Origin: Acidobacteriota bacterium
GTDB taxonomy: Bacteria > Acidobacteriota > Terriglobia > Acidiferrales > UBA7541
Reading direction: 5' to 3'
NCBI GenBank assembly: GCA_021832085.1
Contig: JAKBLM010000033.1
Location: 1-46,935 of the forward strand
DNA length: 46,935 nt
A model generated the notes under the pieces. The model saw nothing but the letters and a program-made list of their open reading frames with translations, searched no databases and had not been told where the DNA came from. The number at the start of each line of letters is the position of its first letter. Within the stretch, counting starts at the first letter, position 1. Shown piece after piece: positions 35,598 through 44,058 of this stretch. The position numbers and the translations under genes were made by a program.

Positions 35598-36374
35598 TCA
35601 CGAGAGGAAGGGATAGTGCGCCGCTGCGCCCATGAAGAAAAGCATGGGGATCGAGAGCCAGAAGCCGACGCGCGAGCCGATTTGCGCGCGGTGCTGCAGC
35701 TTCGCCGCAGCGGCCGGCATCGGCGTGCCATTCTCCACATGGGCTTTTGTCCACGCGATCAGCCGCTTCTGCGCTCGCCAGACGAAGCCCCACACGATGA
35801 AGAGCATCACGAGGCCCAGCCCGCCGCCCACGGCGATTCCCAGCGAAGCGTTCGAAGCACCCGGTCCGTTGTTCCAGTCGAGAATCACCCACGAGGCCGC
35901 CGCGACCACGATCGTGACGAGCGGCGCGCGCACCCACGCCCGGTCCATCACGCCGGAAACCGGCATCATCAGCCCGTGAATCAGCACGTAGGCAACGATC
36001 CACACCACGAACCAGTGCCAGAGCCAGGTCCACTCTAGCCCCGGATGCCCGCCGCTGCGGGCGTCGCGTGCGAGCAGGATCATGTAGTAGCGCAATCCGG
36101 CCAGCACCGTCACCAGCGCCGACCACCGGAACCACGCGAGCGTCCGCGGCATCAGCCCGGCCACGATTTTCGCTCGCGTTTGTGGATCGAGCCTCTTCAG
36201 CACCGGCGTCGCCGCCAGATTGAAAAAATAGAGCAGCCCAATCCAGGTGATCCCCGCCAGGAAATGGATCCAGCGCAGAATGATCTCTTCGGCAGCCTGC
36301 CCGCCCGTGGGAAACGAGATGTGGATCGGCGTCCACGCCGCCGTCAGCAGGGTTGTGTGGTCAGCCGTCAGCAT
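35598..36374 (-). CDS. Membrane protein resembling the PuuD (urate hydroxylase) membrane domain
   Basis: The 258-residue product has about seven transmembrane helices. RWIHFLAGITWIGLLYFFNLAATP near the N-terminus, with its conserved His, and later His-rich helices (WLWHWFVVWIVAYVLIHGLM) resemble the membrane domain of PuuD-type urate oxidases. Those enzymes end in a cytochrome c domain with a CxxCH motif, which is missing here, so urate oxidation is not assured; a haem-binding membrane protein of unknown function is equally possible. The ATG at 36374 is chosen because GGGGGAGGGG lies just upstream; an ATG 18 bases earlier would start inside that region. No purine catabolism gene is adjacent. 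Confidence 0.6.
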   Translation of the reverse strand: MLTADHTTLLTAAWTPIHISFPTGGQAAEEIILRWIHFLAGITWIGLLYFFNLAATPVLKRLDPQTRAKIVAGLMPRTLAWFRWSALVTVLAGLRYYMILLARDARSGGHPGLEWTWLWHWFVVWIVAYVLIHGLMMPVSGVMDRAWVRAPLVTIVVAAASWVILDWNNGPGASNASLGIAVGGGLGLVMLFIVWGFVWRAQKRLIAWTKAHVENGTPMPAAAAKLQHRAQIGSRVGFWLSIPMLFFMGAAAHYPFLS

Positions 36375-36556
36375 CGCCCCTCCCCCATGCACGCGCCGCT
36401 ACGCTACCGGCAACAGTTCGCCCCTGTCAACGGTCTAGCAGAAGTGTCGCCGTTGGATTGCGACGGTGGCGAGCACACCGTGGGGACGTTGGAACGACCC
36501 GCGCCGCAGGGGCGCGGGACGCGCCGTCATGGCCCAGAGGTAAGGCGGCGTGGCGC

Positions 36557-37093
36557 TTACGCCGCGGCGACGCGGTCGACGCGGATGGAGTTTATGGTGA
36601 CGTCGGCTTTGGGGCGGTCTTTGTGGTCGCGGGGGGCTTTCGAGATTTTTTCGACGATGTCCTGGCCTTCGACGACTTCGCCGAAGATGGTGTGCTTGCC
36701 GGTGAGCCAGTCGGTGGGGGCGACGGTGATGAAGAATTGGGAGCCGTTGGTATTGGGGCCGGCGTTGGCCATGGCGAGCTTGCCGGGCTTATCGAACTGG
36801 TGCGGCGAGCCCTGGGTCTCGTCTTCGAAGCGATAGCCGGGGCCACCCATGCCGGTGCCGCTCGGATCGCCGCCCTGGATCATGAAGTCGGGAATGACGC
36901 GGTGAAAGACGGTGCCGTTGTAGAGCGGGCCCGGTCCCTTCTTGCCGCTGACGCGGTCCTGCCAGTCGCGCTTGCCCTCGGCGAGTTCGATGAAATTCTG
37001 GACGGTCTTCGGGGCTTCCTTTTCAAACAGGCGGCAGACGATGTTGCCCATGGAGGTTTCGATCACAGCGTAGGTTCCGGGTTCGCGTGCCAT
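36557..37093 (-). CDS. Cyclophilin-type peptidyl-prolyl cis-trans isomerase
   Basis: The 178-residue product catalyses cis-trans isomerisation of proline peptide bonds. It has the cyclophilin core: AVIETSMGNIVCRLFEKEAPKTVQNFIELAEG, NGTVFHRVIPDFMIQGGDPSGTGMGG with the catalytic Arg, KLAMANAGPNTNGSQFFITVAPTDWLTGKHTIFGEVVEG, and an end VTINSIRV. An insertion between NFIELAEGK and LYNGTVFH (WQDRVSGKKGPGP) is seen in some bacterial relatives. No signal peptide is present, so it is cytoplasmic. The ATG at 37093 follows AAAGGACT; the longer frame to 37219 carries no family sequence. Confidence 0.94.
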   Translation of the reverse strand: MAREPGTYAVIETSMGNIVCRLFEKEAPKTVQNFIELAEGKRDWQDRVSGKKGPGPLYNGTVFHRVIPDFMIQGGDPSGTGMGGPGYRFEDETQGSPHQFDKPGKLAMANAGPNTNGSQFFITVAPTDWLTGKHTIFGEVVEGQDIVEKISKAPRDHKDRPKADVTINSIRVDRVAAA

Positions 37094-37316
37094 GGCGGAG
37101 TCCTTTCGTTCTTTCGTTTCGCGTTGATTGCCTTCCTTGCCAGTGTGCCGTGCCGAGGGGATTTGTGCCAATGGTTTTGGGGTGGGCGGGACACGGGAAT
37201 GGAAGCAGATTCCTCTCAATTTTGATGTGAGACCGGTAGATTACCGGATCGGGTGTAGCCATAACCCCCTCCGCCGAATGATGTGGCCGCCCGCGCCCTC
37301 GCGACCCTTCTTTTCT

Positions 37317-37829
37317 TTAGAGATACCGCTCCCGGATCAACCCAATGTGGTGCAGGAGATGGCCGGCGAGTATGAAGGCGATCGCGCGAACGCTGAAGCG
37401 CTTTTCATTGGCAACGCCGCCGCGCATCCACGCTTCGGCCGGCAGATTGCGGAAGAGCGAGATGGAGGCCAGACGCACGATAAGGAACTCGTCGATGTGC
37501 GCGGCCCAAGGCAACTGGTCGGCCATGGACGTGATGGCGGCGTGGTCCTGATCGTAGCCGGGCAAGGGAGCTTCGAAGCCGCGGGCGAACCAGAGCGCGC
37601 GAAGCGCGAACACCCTTTCCGTATCGTTGACGTGATTCAACACCTGGCGGATGCTCCACTTTTCTGGGGCGTAGCGATGGAGCGATTTTTCCTCCGAGAT
37701 CGAACGGAGCAGCGGCGAAATTTCCTCCACCTGGCTTTCGAGGACGGCCAAGACGTCATCGCCGGGAACCAGATCGATATAGGTGAAATAGTAGGGAACG
37801 GCTTCGCTTGTGTCCGGACGTCCAGTCAT
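37317..37829 (-). CDS. DinB/YfiT-fold protein
   Basis: The 170-residue product has the four-helix DinB/YfiT fold, in which three His residues typically bind a metal: WSIRQVLNHVNDTERVFALRAL, then DEFLIVRLASISLFRNL, and AFILAGHLLHHIGLIRERYL. Proteins of this fold include thiol transferases that use mycothiol or bacillithiol, but many have no known substrate. The ATG at 37829 has GGAGGGGGATTT upstream. It lies 64 bases behind the flavin-binding protein gene on the same strand and may be co-transcribed with it. It is unrelated to DNA polymerase IV despite the fold name. Confidence 0.82.
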   Translation of the reverse strand: MTGRPDTSEAVPYYFTYIDLVPGDDVLAVLESQVEEISPLLRSISEEKSLHRYAPEKWSIRQVLNHVNDTERVFALRALWFARGFEAPLPGYDQDHAAITSMADQLPWAAHIDEFLIVRLASISLFRNLPAEAWMRGGVANEKRFSVRAIAFILAGHLLHHIGLIRERYL

Positions 37830-37893
37830 GAAATCCCCCTCCTGAATTCTTGAGCACGCAACCGATCGGAACGGTTTGCCGACGGCGCGGCCG

Positions 37894-38541
37894 CTACGGC
37901 TTCCTCCGGTAGCGCAGCACATATTCGGGCACGCGAATGCCCTGGGGCAGACGTGAATCGGGCACGGGTTCTCTTGCTTCGAGGCGCAGCGGCAAGATGC
38001 CGGCCCAGACCGGGAGCGCGTAATCTTCTTCGTCGTCGTTTGCCCGGCCGGTGCGCATTTTCGCCGAAGCTTCCTCGATGGAAAATTCGAGCACGATGGT
38101 CGCTTTCAGTTCCTTTTCGTTCGGAGCGCGGACCTCGCCCCAGCGGCCGGGGATCACCTGTTCCGCGATCACGCGCAAAGCTTGTATTTTGCGCTCCCGC
38201 TCTTCGATTTTGCGCGCGGTGCCGAACGCCACAACCGAGCGATAGTTGATGGAGTGGTGGAATGCGGAACGGGCCAGAACGATTCCGTCCACCAGCGTCA
38301 CCGTAACGCAGGCCGGCAGGCCCGCCTCCAGCCCGCGCAATGTCCGGCTGGCGGCCGAGCCGTGCAAATAGAGCTTATCGCCCTGGTGGCCGTAGAGCGT
38401 GGGGATCACAAAAGGCTGCGCGTCGACGCTGAACCCGACATGCGCCAGGAATCCGGCGTCGAGAATGGCGCGAATGATTTCTGGATCGCGCGAGCCTCGA
38501 TCGGGCAATCTGCGAAATTCCGTTCGCGCCGTCAGTTTCAT
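37894..38541 (-). CDS. Pyridoxamine 5'-phosphate oxidase-like flavin-binding protein
   Basis: The 215-residue product belongs to the split-barrel FMN-binding group related to PNP oxidase and 5-nitroimidazole resistance (NimA) proteins. It begins KLTARTEFRRLPDRGSRDPEII, a start common in that group, then AHVGFSVDAQPFVIPTLYGHQGDKLYLHGSAAS with the FMN-contact region, and FHHSINYRSVVAFGTAR. It may act as an oxidoreductase on small molecules; the substrate is not predictable. The ATG at 38541 has GGGGAGCAGCG just upstream and starts the conserved region. It is followed by the DinB/YfiT-fold gene. Confidence 0.85.
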   Translation of the reverse strand: MKLTARTEFRRLPDRGSRDPEIIRAILDAGFLAHVGFSVDAQPFVIPTLYGHQGDKLYLHGSAASRTLRGLEAGLPACVTVTLVDGIVLARSAFHHSINYRSVVAFGTARKIEERERKIQALRVIAEQVIPGRWGEVRAPNEKELKATIVLEFSIEEASAKMRTGRANDDEEDYALPVWAGILPLRLEAREPVPDSRLPQGIRVPEYVLRYRRKP

Positions 38542-38671
38542 CGCTGCTCCCCGGGAAATTCGTTGTGAGAATGGCTGCTGGCCCCGCCCGAGCCGCCACA
38601 AGCATGCCGGAAATTGTGCCGGCTATAAAGCTCCAATTTGGATGCCGCGGCCCAGGGCGCGATGCGGTCGG

Positions 38672-39952
38672 CTACGCGCCACCGGCTGCGGTTTCCTCGT
38701 TCAGACGGGCGAGGGCCCAGCGCGCGTGCTCGGCAATCAGCTCGTCAGGGGAAGCGGCGAGGCGGGTGAGCAGCTTCCGAATGCGCTCGCGTGCTGCGGG
38801 CTCGAGGCCGGGACCGGAATTGCCCAGGGCGACGCAGGCGTTGCGGATGAGGCCGCGATACTTGGCGCGCTTTACCGGGCTGCGGCGGAAGACGCGGCGG
38901 TATTCCTCTTCGTCGAGGCTGGCGATCCATTCCAGTTCCGGAGCGAAGAGGGAGCGGGGTGGATCGGGCTGGGGATCGGCAGAAGGGGCACAGTCAGGCC
39001 GTCGGCAATCGGCGAGCCCAGGATCAGCTGTGCTACTGGAGAGCGGAATCGGGCGCGGGCGAAATTCGGGGATGCGGCCCAGCGTGGACTCGCCAGTGCG
39101 GGCAGCTTTTTGGTTCCAGGGGCAGACGTCCTGGCAGATGTCGCAGCCGAAGACCATCTGGCCCATGGCCGGGCGAAACTGCTCGGGAATCGGGCCGCGC
39201 AACTCGATGGTGAAATAGGCGATGCAGCGGCGCGGGTCCATCACGTAGGGCTCGACGAAGGCGCCGGTGGGGCAGGCGTCGATGCAGCGGCGGCACGAGC
39301 CGCACAGGTTGGGCGGGGGCTCAGGTGGTACCGGCCTTGCCGGGCCGCCGCGTCGTTCGATTCGCGGCGGCATATCGGCGGGGCCGAGGGTCGGCTCGAA
39401 GGCGAGCGTGGTCACGATCGCACCCAGAAAGAGGAACGAGCCCATTTTCTGGTTGATGAGGCAAGTGTTTTTCGCCAGCCAGCCGAGGCCGGCGTATTTC
39501 GCGGCCACACGCTCGACCACCGGGCCGGTGTCGACGTAGGCGTGGGCGCGAAAATCGTCGCCAAACTCCGTGTGCATGGCGTTCAGGAGGGTGCGCAGGC
39601 GCGGCAGCAGGATGTCGTGATAGTCGCTGCCCCAGCCGTAGCGCGAAATCCAGCCGCGTGGCCGGGCGGGATCGGGCTTGGCAAGGACTTCGGTGGAAAG
39701 CGGCTCGGCGGTGCGGTAGCTGACGGCACAGACAATGACGCTGCGGGCGCCATCCATGGCCCTATCCAGAGAAAGTCGCCTGGGATCATGAAGATAGCGC
39801 ATCTCGCCGGCGTGGCCACGGTCGAGCCATTCCGTCATGCGGTCGAGCTCGGGGAAGCGGCTGGTCGGCGCCACCCCACAGAGGTCGAAACCCGCCTCCC
39901 GCGCCTTGTCCTGAATCCACCGGGTGCGTTCGCGCTCGCTCAGGAGGGCCAT
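38672..39952 (-). CDS. queG: Epoxyqueuosine reductase QueG
   Basis: The 426-residue product reduces epoxyqueuosine to queuosine in the wobble position of certain tRNAs, using cobalamin and two [4Fe-4S] clusters. It has AREAGFDLCGVAP, YVDTGPVVERVAAKYAGLGWLAKNTCLI with the catalytic Asp, the first cluster motif CGSCRRCIDACPTGAF and the second in CDICQDVCPWN. A HEAT-like helical end (SPVKRAKYRGLIRNACVALGNSG) completes it. A Pro/Ser-rich insert of about 45 residues between the second cluster and the HEAT part makes it longer than usual. ATG 39952 is chosen, ATG 39961 is equally possible, and neither has a good ribosome binding site. queA and tgt are not nearby. Confidence 0.93.
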   Translation of the reverse strand: MALLSERERTRWIQDKAREAGFDLCGVAPTSRFPELDRMTEWLDRGHAGEMRYLHDPRRLSLDRAMDGARSVIVCAVSYRTAEPLSTEVLAKPDPARPRGWISRYGWGSDYHDILLPRLRTLLNAMHTEFGDDFRAHAYVDTGPVVERVAAKYAGLGWLAKNTCLINQKMGSFLFLGAIVTTLAFEPTLGPADMPPRIERRGGPARPVPPEPPPNLCGSCRRCIDACPTGAFVEPYVMDPRRCIAYFTIELRGPIPEQFRPAMGQMVFGCDICQDVCPWNQKAARTGESTLGRIPEFRPRPIPLSSSTADPGLADCRRPDCAPSADPQPDPPRSLFAPELEWIASLDEEEYRRVFRRSPVKRAKYRGLIRNACVALGNSGPGLEPAARERIRKLLTRLAASPDELIAEHARWALARLNEETAAGGA

Positions 39953-40118
39953 CCCGGCCATTTTACGACGGGAGAGGGAAGGTGGCGCGCGGACCGACTT
40001 GGCTGAAGGCGGGAGCCGGTTTGGCTCGTAGGACGCAAAGCGCCTGCCCACTATGGACAAAAAGGGCACCAGAGTTGGAGATGAAGAAGAGGAAGAGGAA
40101 GAAATTGACCGGTTAGGT

Positions 40119-40124
40119 TAGAAT
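40119..40124 (+). promoter_or_regulatory. -10 box of a probable leaderless promoter
   Basis: TAGAAT lies six nucleotides before the GTG at 40131. No Shine-Dalgarno lies between. TTGACC occurs upstream (40105-40110), but its spacing of 8 bases is too short for a -35. Confidence 0.45.
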
Positions 40125-40130
40125 TCGATC

Positions 40131-41273
40131 GTGGCAGACTGGAGACAGATCCGTGCGCGCATTCGGCGGGCCAAATCAGGCCCTGATCCGACCGCGCGCC
40201 TCGAACAACTTTTCGACAAGACGCGCGATGGCATGGTGGCCTTCGAGCTGGCGCAGCTCGAAGAAACTGCCGGCCGCATTGAACGCGCAACCGACTGGTA
40301 CATACGCGCCTGGCAACGCTTCCGCCGCTCGGAATGGAAACAGAAGGCGGAAGAGGCTTTGACTCGCCACGGCATACCGATTCCGACAAACGGGCACGAA
40401 GAGATGGCCGAAGAGCCTTCGGGCTTCGAAACGCCGGCCGAGGAAGCCGCGGCTCCCGTAAAGGAGCCGGAACGGGAAGAAGCAGCGGAGGCTGAAGAGA
40501 AACCGGAAGCCGTTCCCGAAGCCGAAGGCATGGCTGAAGCCGAGGCGGCGCAACCCGAGGGGGAGGCACCACCACAAGCCCCGGAAGCGAAACCCGAAAC
40601 GCCCGAACAGGCTGAAGCGGCTGTCGAACCTGCGGTTACGCATCGACGCCGTCGCCGGCGTGGCGGAAGAGGCCGCGGTAAGAAAGCCAAAGGGGAAGCG
40701 GCTGCAAAACCCGCCGTAGAAACACCACCCGCCCCGGCACGGCCGCCTGCTCATGCTGCGGTGCCCAAGGTGCGCGAGCCCGAACATCGGCCGGCGGCAG
40801 AGCGGCGTCCGCCGCGCGAGCCAGCCCGTGAGCCGGCCAGGGAACGGATTCCTCCCATCCATATCTACCGCCGGGGCGAACCGGCGCTGGCGTCGGAAAT
40901 CAAGACGCTCGAAGCCAAGCTCCGGCAGCTGCTGGCGTCTCACCCCTACTCGCTCGACCAGCTCAACGAGGTGCCGGCAAGTCCCGGCGTCTACTTGGTT
41001 TCCGACCTGGACCTGACGACCATGTACTACCTGGAAGCGTTCGGGAATATGCGTTCCGCAATGGACCAGTTGGTCTCGGGCCGGCGCGGGCGCCAGGGAT
41101 CGGTGCGGGCGCGGCTGGCGCGGTACTTGGGAATCAGCGACGCGCAGGCGAGTCGCTACCTGAAACAGCATTGCGTGGTGCGCTGGCTCGAGCTCGAGGA
41201 TACCGACGCCATCGCGCTCGGGCATTTCGCTGCGGCCCTGCTGCGGCCCGAGCTGATGGAAGAGCTGGCGTAG
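40131..41273 (+). CDS. Unknown protein with disordered linker and degenerate GIY-YIG-like domain
   Basis: The 380-residue product has three parts. Residues 1-80 are helical, similar to a TPR pair (ARLEQLFDKTRDGMVAFELA, TDWYIRAWQRFRRSEWKQKA). Residues 85-245 are low-complexity, rich in Glu, Pro and Ala with a basic patch (RRRRRRGGRGRGKKAKG in part). From about 281 to the end the sequence VPASPGVYLVSD, then MYYLEAFGNMRSAM and a late WLELEDTDAIALGHFAAALLRPE parallels the GIY-YIG domain of UvrC, with YVG replaced by YLE. The catalytic residues appear largely lost, so it is probably a nucleic-acid-binding and not a cleaving domain. The GTG at 40131 lies six bases after TAGAAT. Confidence 0.65.
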   Translation: MADWRQIRARIRRAKSGPDPTARLEQLFDKTRDGMVAFELAQLEETAGRIERATDWYIRAWQRFRRSEWKQKAEEALTRHGIPIPTNGHEEMAEEPSGFETPAEEAAAPVKEPEREEAAEAEEKPEAVPEAEGMAEAEAAQPEGEAPPQAPEAKPETPEQAEAAVEPAVTHRRRRRRGGRGRGKKAKGEAAAKPAVETPPAPARPPAHAAVPKVREPEHRPAAERRPPREPAREPARERIPPIHIYRRGEPALASEIKTLEAKLRQLLASHPYSLDQLNEVPASPGVYLVSDLDLTTMYYLEAFGNMRSAMDQLVSGRRGRQGSVRARLARYLGISDAQASRYLKQHCVVRWLELEDTDAIALGHFAAALLRPELMEELA

Positions 41274-41702
41274 CGAGCACTTCCGACCGGTCCAAGTAAT
41301 TTTTCCCAGCCAGACAACGCAAAAATACCAGCGGGACGGCGGCGTGCGGGACCGGAATTTCCGTCGCGCAGGCGTCCGACGAGGGACCGAGCGGCCTCGC
41401 GGACGTGACCGGGGCCGGGCTCAGAACGCCTTCCGGCGAACCGGAAATCATTCGCATAAAGCTCCCAACTTCTTTATCAGTCAAGGGTTATGGTCAACAA
41501 TGGCGTTTCCGTTGGATGGCCGAAGACGACCATTGAGCCCCTGATTTAACCATTTGGGCGTAACGATCTGGACACCCTGGCGAACCAGGTGTCAGACTGC
41601 AGCCGTTCTAGCCTGGGTTGGCAGACCCGTAGCGGCCTGCCTGGACGGAAGGAACATATAGACCCGGGCGTTACCTGAGAAATTTTGAAGAGGGGGTGTT
41701 AA
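41274..41702 (+). other. Long leader/intergenic region ahead of the radical SAM gene
   Basis: These 429 bases contain no convincing gene. An imperfect hairpin GACACCCTGG-CGAA-CCAGGTGTC (one bulged C) lies at 41571-41593 with further complementary pieces (GCAGCCG, CGGCCTGC) downstream to about 41644. The end carries the GAGGGGGTG ribosome binding site. It could be a structured 5' leader, but no known riboswitch was recognised. Confidence 0.4.
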
Positions 41703-43853
41703 ATGCCAGTCAGTCGGCGACTGTTGAAGTACTTTGACGCGGCCCTGTGCAAAGCGGCGGGCGTTACGTTCGATACGATCCAGTACTTCAACAAGTACAA
41801 CCCGAATCCCTCGTTTACGCCGAAATGGTCGGACCGGCCGATGCTGAAATCGTGGGAGAAGTCGAAACCCACGCTCGGCTGGCCCCGCACTACCGACTCC
41901 CTGTGTCCGGATTGCGTGAAGGAAGCGCGCAACGCCATCATGAATGGCGAGAAGGATTGGCAGGACCTGGTCCACGAGAAAGTGGGCGAAATCAAGGCGC
42001 AGATCATCGAGCGAGACGGCCAGGTCTGGATGGTGAAGGAATGCCCGATTCACGGCCGGTACGAAGACCTGATGGCTATTGATTCCCGCTTCCTCACCTG
42101 GATCGAATCCAATTTCCCCGGCCGCGATATCCCGGCGCACAACGACGAGAAACTCCACCATCATGGCTCGAGCACGGTTCGCTACGGCCGGGGCTCGGTG
42201 CTCACCGTTGACCTGACCAACCGTTGCAACATGATGTGCGACCCCTGCTTCATGGACGCGAACCAGGTGGGCTACGTCCATGAGTTGAGCTGGGAAGAGA
42301 TCCAGGAGATTCTCGACAACGCCATTCAGGTGAAGCCGCGCCGGCAGATGTCGGTGCAGTTCTCGGGTGGCGAACCAACGATGCATCCCTACTTCCTCGA
42401 CGCGGTGCGCTACGCGCGGAAAATCGGGTACAACTCGGTGCAGGCCGCCACGAACGGGATCGAGTTCGCCAAGAGCAAGGAATTCGCCCGCAAGGCGTTT
42501 GAAGCGGGCATGCGGTACGCCTACCTGCAGTTCGACGGCATCGGCAACGACGCCAACAGCCACCGGCACGTCGGCAACCTGTTCGACGTCAAGCTGCGCG
42601 CGATCGAGAACATGCACGAGGCGGGCATCGAGATCGTCCTGGTCACCACGATCGTGAACAACGTCAACAACGACCAGGTCGGCCCGATCGTCAAGTTCGC
42701 CATGGAGAATCCGGACAAGATCGCCTTCGTCAGCTTCCAGCCGGTCAGCTTTACCGGCCGCGACGAGGATATCAGCGACGAACGGCGCATGCACCAGCGC
42801 TACACGCTCTCGCACATGGCCGCCGATGTCAGCGAGCAGGTGGGCAAGATCGAGCCGACACGCGACTGGTTCCCGATCTCGCTGATCAGCCCGTTTGCCG
42901 ATTTCTCCGACATGGTGGCCGGGCCCGCGGCGCAGTGGGGACACCTGAGCTGCGGCTGCCATCCCAATTGCGGCGTCGGCACCGCGATGATGATCAACAA
43001 GAAGACCAAGGAGTGGGCGCCGGTCCCCAAGTTCCTTGAAATTCCCGGGCTCATCAAGGATATGCAGAAGGTCACCGACGCCGCTCGCGGAAGGAAATTC
43101 TCCTCCTTCATGATGGCGCTCGCCCTGCTCAAGCACTACCGGCCGTTCGATGCGCCGCCCAGCCTGGCCCTGCGCGACATTTGGATGAAGTTCGACAAAA
43201 CCTGGGCCATCTCGAAAAATTCGCACAAAAAGTACGGCCGAACGAGCCCGGACCGCACCTACGAAGACGCGATGAAGCGGCGGGAGACCGATCCGTGGAA
43301 CTTCCTGTTCATCGCCGGCATGTGGTTCCAGGACCTGTTCAACTACGATTTCCGGCGCACCGAGATGTGCATCATCCCCTATGCCACCCAGCTCGGCGAG
43401 ATCTCCTTCTGCGCGTATAACACAGGCATCGGCTGGCGCAAGATCATCGAGAACATGTACAAGAACGCCACCGTCGCCCAGTGGTACAAGACACACGGAA
43501 AGCACGAGATCTATGCCAAGGGCAAGGAAGTGAACCTGGAGCATTACGAGCATTCGTTGCGCATCGATCCCGAGGATGCAGCCCGCGTCCGGCCGAAATA
43601 CGACGACAACATCCCGCTCTATGCCGCCGACGAGGACCGCGCCCGTCGCCGCAAGGCGATGGAAGAGGCGGCCCAGGTGCGGAAGATCTACGAGGAGCTG
43701 GTGCTGAGGAAGCCCGCCGAGAAATTGGTCACGATCGGCGGCGTTTCCGCCGCGCCGCAACAAGCCGCCAGCAACGGGAACGGCCACGCCAACGGTAATG
43801 GCAACGGTTCCTCCGAGGAAACCAAGAAGGAAGCGACCGTCGGCGTCAACTAA
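41703..43853 (+). CDS. Large radical SAM protein related to the Tes/MJ0619 (tetraether lipid synthase) family
   Basis: The 716-residue product has an N-terminal rubredoxin-like metal site made of CPDC (Cys 68, 71) and ECPIHG (Cys 114, His 117), and the radical SAM motif NRCNMMCDPC (Cys 175, 179, 182), followed by SVQFSGGEPTMHPYFLDAV and QAATNGIEF. This order matches the Tes/MJ0619 family, which includes the enzyme joining lipid tails into membrane-spanning lipids. The CxxxCGLC auxiliary-cluster motif that family members carry before the SAM motif is absent. Instead a C-terminal region has SCGCHPNCGVG (417-423) and further Cys at 556 and 570. A link to membrane-spanning or iso-diabolic lipids, known from Acidobacteria, is an inference. 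The tail is Asn/Gly-rich. Confidence 0.72.
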   Translation: MPVSRRLLKYFDAALCKAAGVTFDTIQYFNKYNPNPSFTPKWSDRPMLKSWEKSKPTLGWPRTTDSLCPDCVKEARNAIMNGEKDWQDLVHEKVGEIKAQIIERDGQVWMVKECPIHGRYEDLMAIDSRFLTWIESNFPGRDIPAHNDEKLHHHGSSTVRYGRGSVLTVDLTNRCNMMCDPCFMDANQVGYVHELSWEEIQEILDNAIQVKPRRQMSVQFSGGEPTMHPYFLDAVRYARKIGYNSVQAATNGIEFAKSKEFARKAFEAGMRYAYLQFDGIGNDANSHRHVGNLFDVKLRAIENMHEAGIEIVLVTTIVNNVNNDQVGPIVKFAMENPDKIAFVSFQPVSFTGRDEDISDERRMHQRYTLSHMAADVSEQVGKIEPTRDWFPISLISPFADFSDMVAGPAAQWGHLSCGCHPNCGVGTAMMINKKTKEWAPVPKFLEIPGLIKDMQKVTDAARGRKFSSFMMALALLKHYRPFDAPPSLALRDIWMKFDKTWAISKNSHKKYGRTSPDRTYEDAMKRRETDPWNFLFIAGMWFQDLFNYDFRRTEMCIIPYATQLGEISFCAYNTGIGWRKIIENMYKNATVAQWYKTHGKHEIYAKGKEVNLEHYEHSLRIDPEDAARVRPKYDDNIPLYAADEDRARRRKAMEEAAQVRKIYEELVLRKPAEKLVTIGGVSAAPQQAASNGNGHANGNGNGSSEETKKEATVGVN

Positions 43854-43874
43854 ACCGGTTCTTTTACCCACTTG

Positions 43875-43914
43875 GCAAAACGCCCCGGCTTCGGTCGGGG
43901 CGTTTTGCTTTCTT
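43875..43914 (+). terminator. Rho-independent terminator of the radical SAM gene
   Basis: GCAAAACGCCCCG and CGGGGCGTTTTGC form a perfect 13-bp stem around an 8-base loop (43875-43908), followed by TTTCTT. It begins 22 bases after the stop codon. Confidence 0.92.
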
Positions 43915-43990
43915 GCGGCCGGTCTTGTCTCATGCCGGATTGGAGCATGAGCCTCAAGAAGCCTCCGAGCGCGGCGAGGATAAAGATTTT

Positions 43991-44020
43991 TGCATCCTGG
44001 CGCCTTCCCGCCGTCGTATG
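43991..44020 (+). promoter_or_regulatory. Candidate ECF-type promoter of the sigma-factor operon
   Basis: TGCATCC (43991-43997), a 17-nt spacer and CGTATG (44015-44020) resemble the TGnAACC-N16/17-CGTCT form of ECF sigma-factor promoters. It lies about 40 bases before the sigma gene start, so autoregulation is plausible. Confidence 0.4.
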
Positions 44021-44058
44021 TATCAGTAGAAACAAAGAGGGGCGATCGTGGAAGACCG

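Noticed and set aside
40105..40124. TTGACC-TAGAAT as a complete sigma70 promoter
   Set aside because: The spacer is only eight bases; only the -10-like box was kept.
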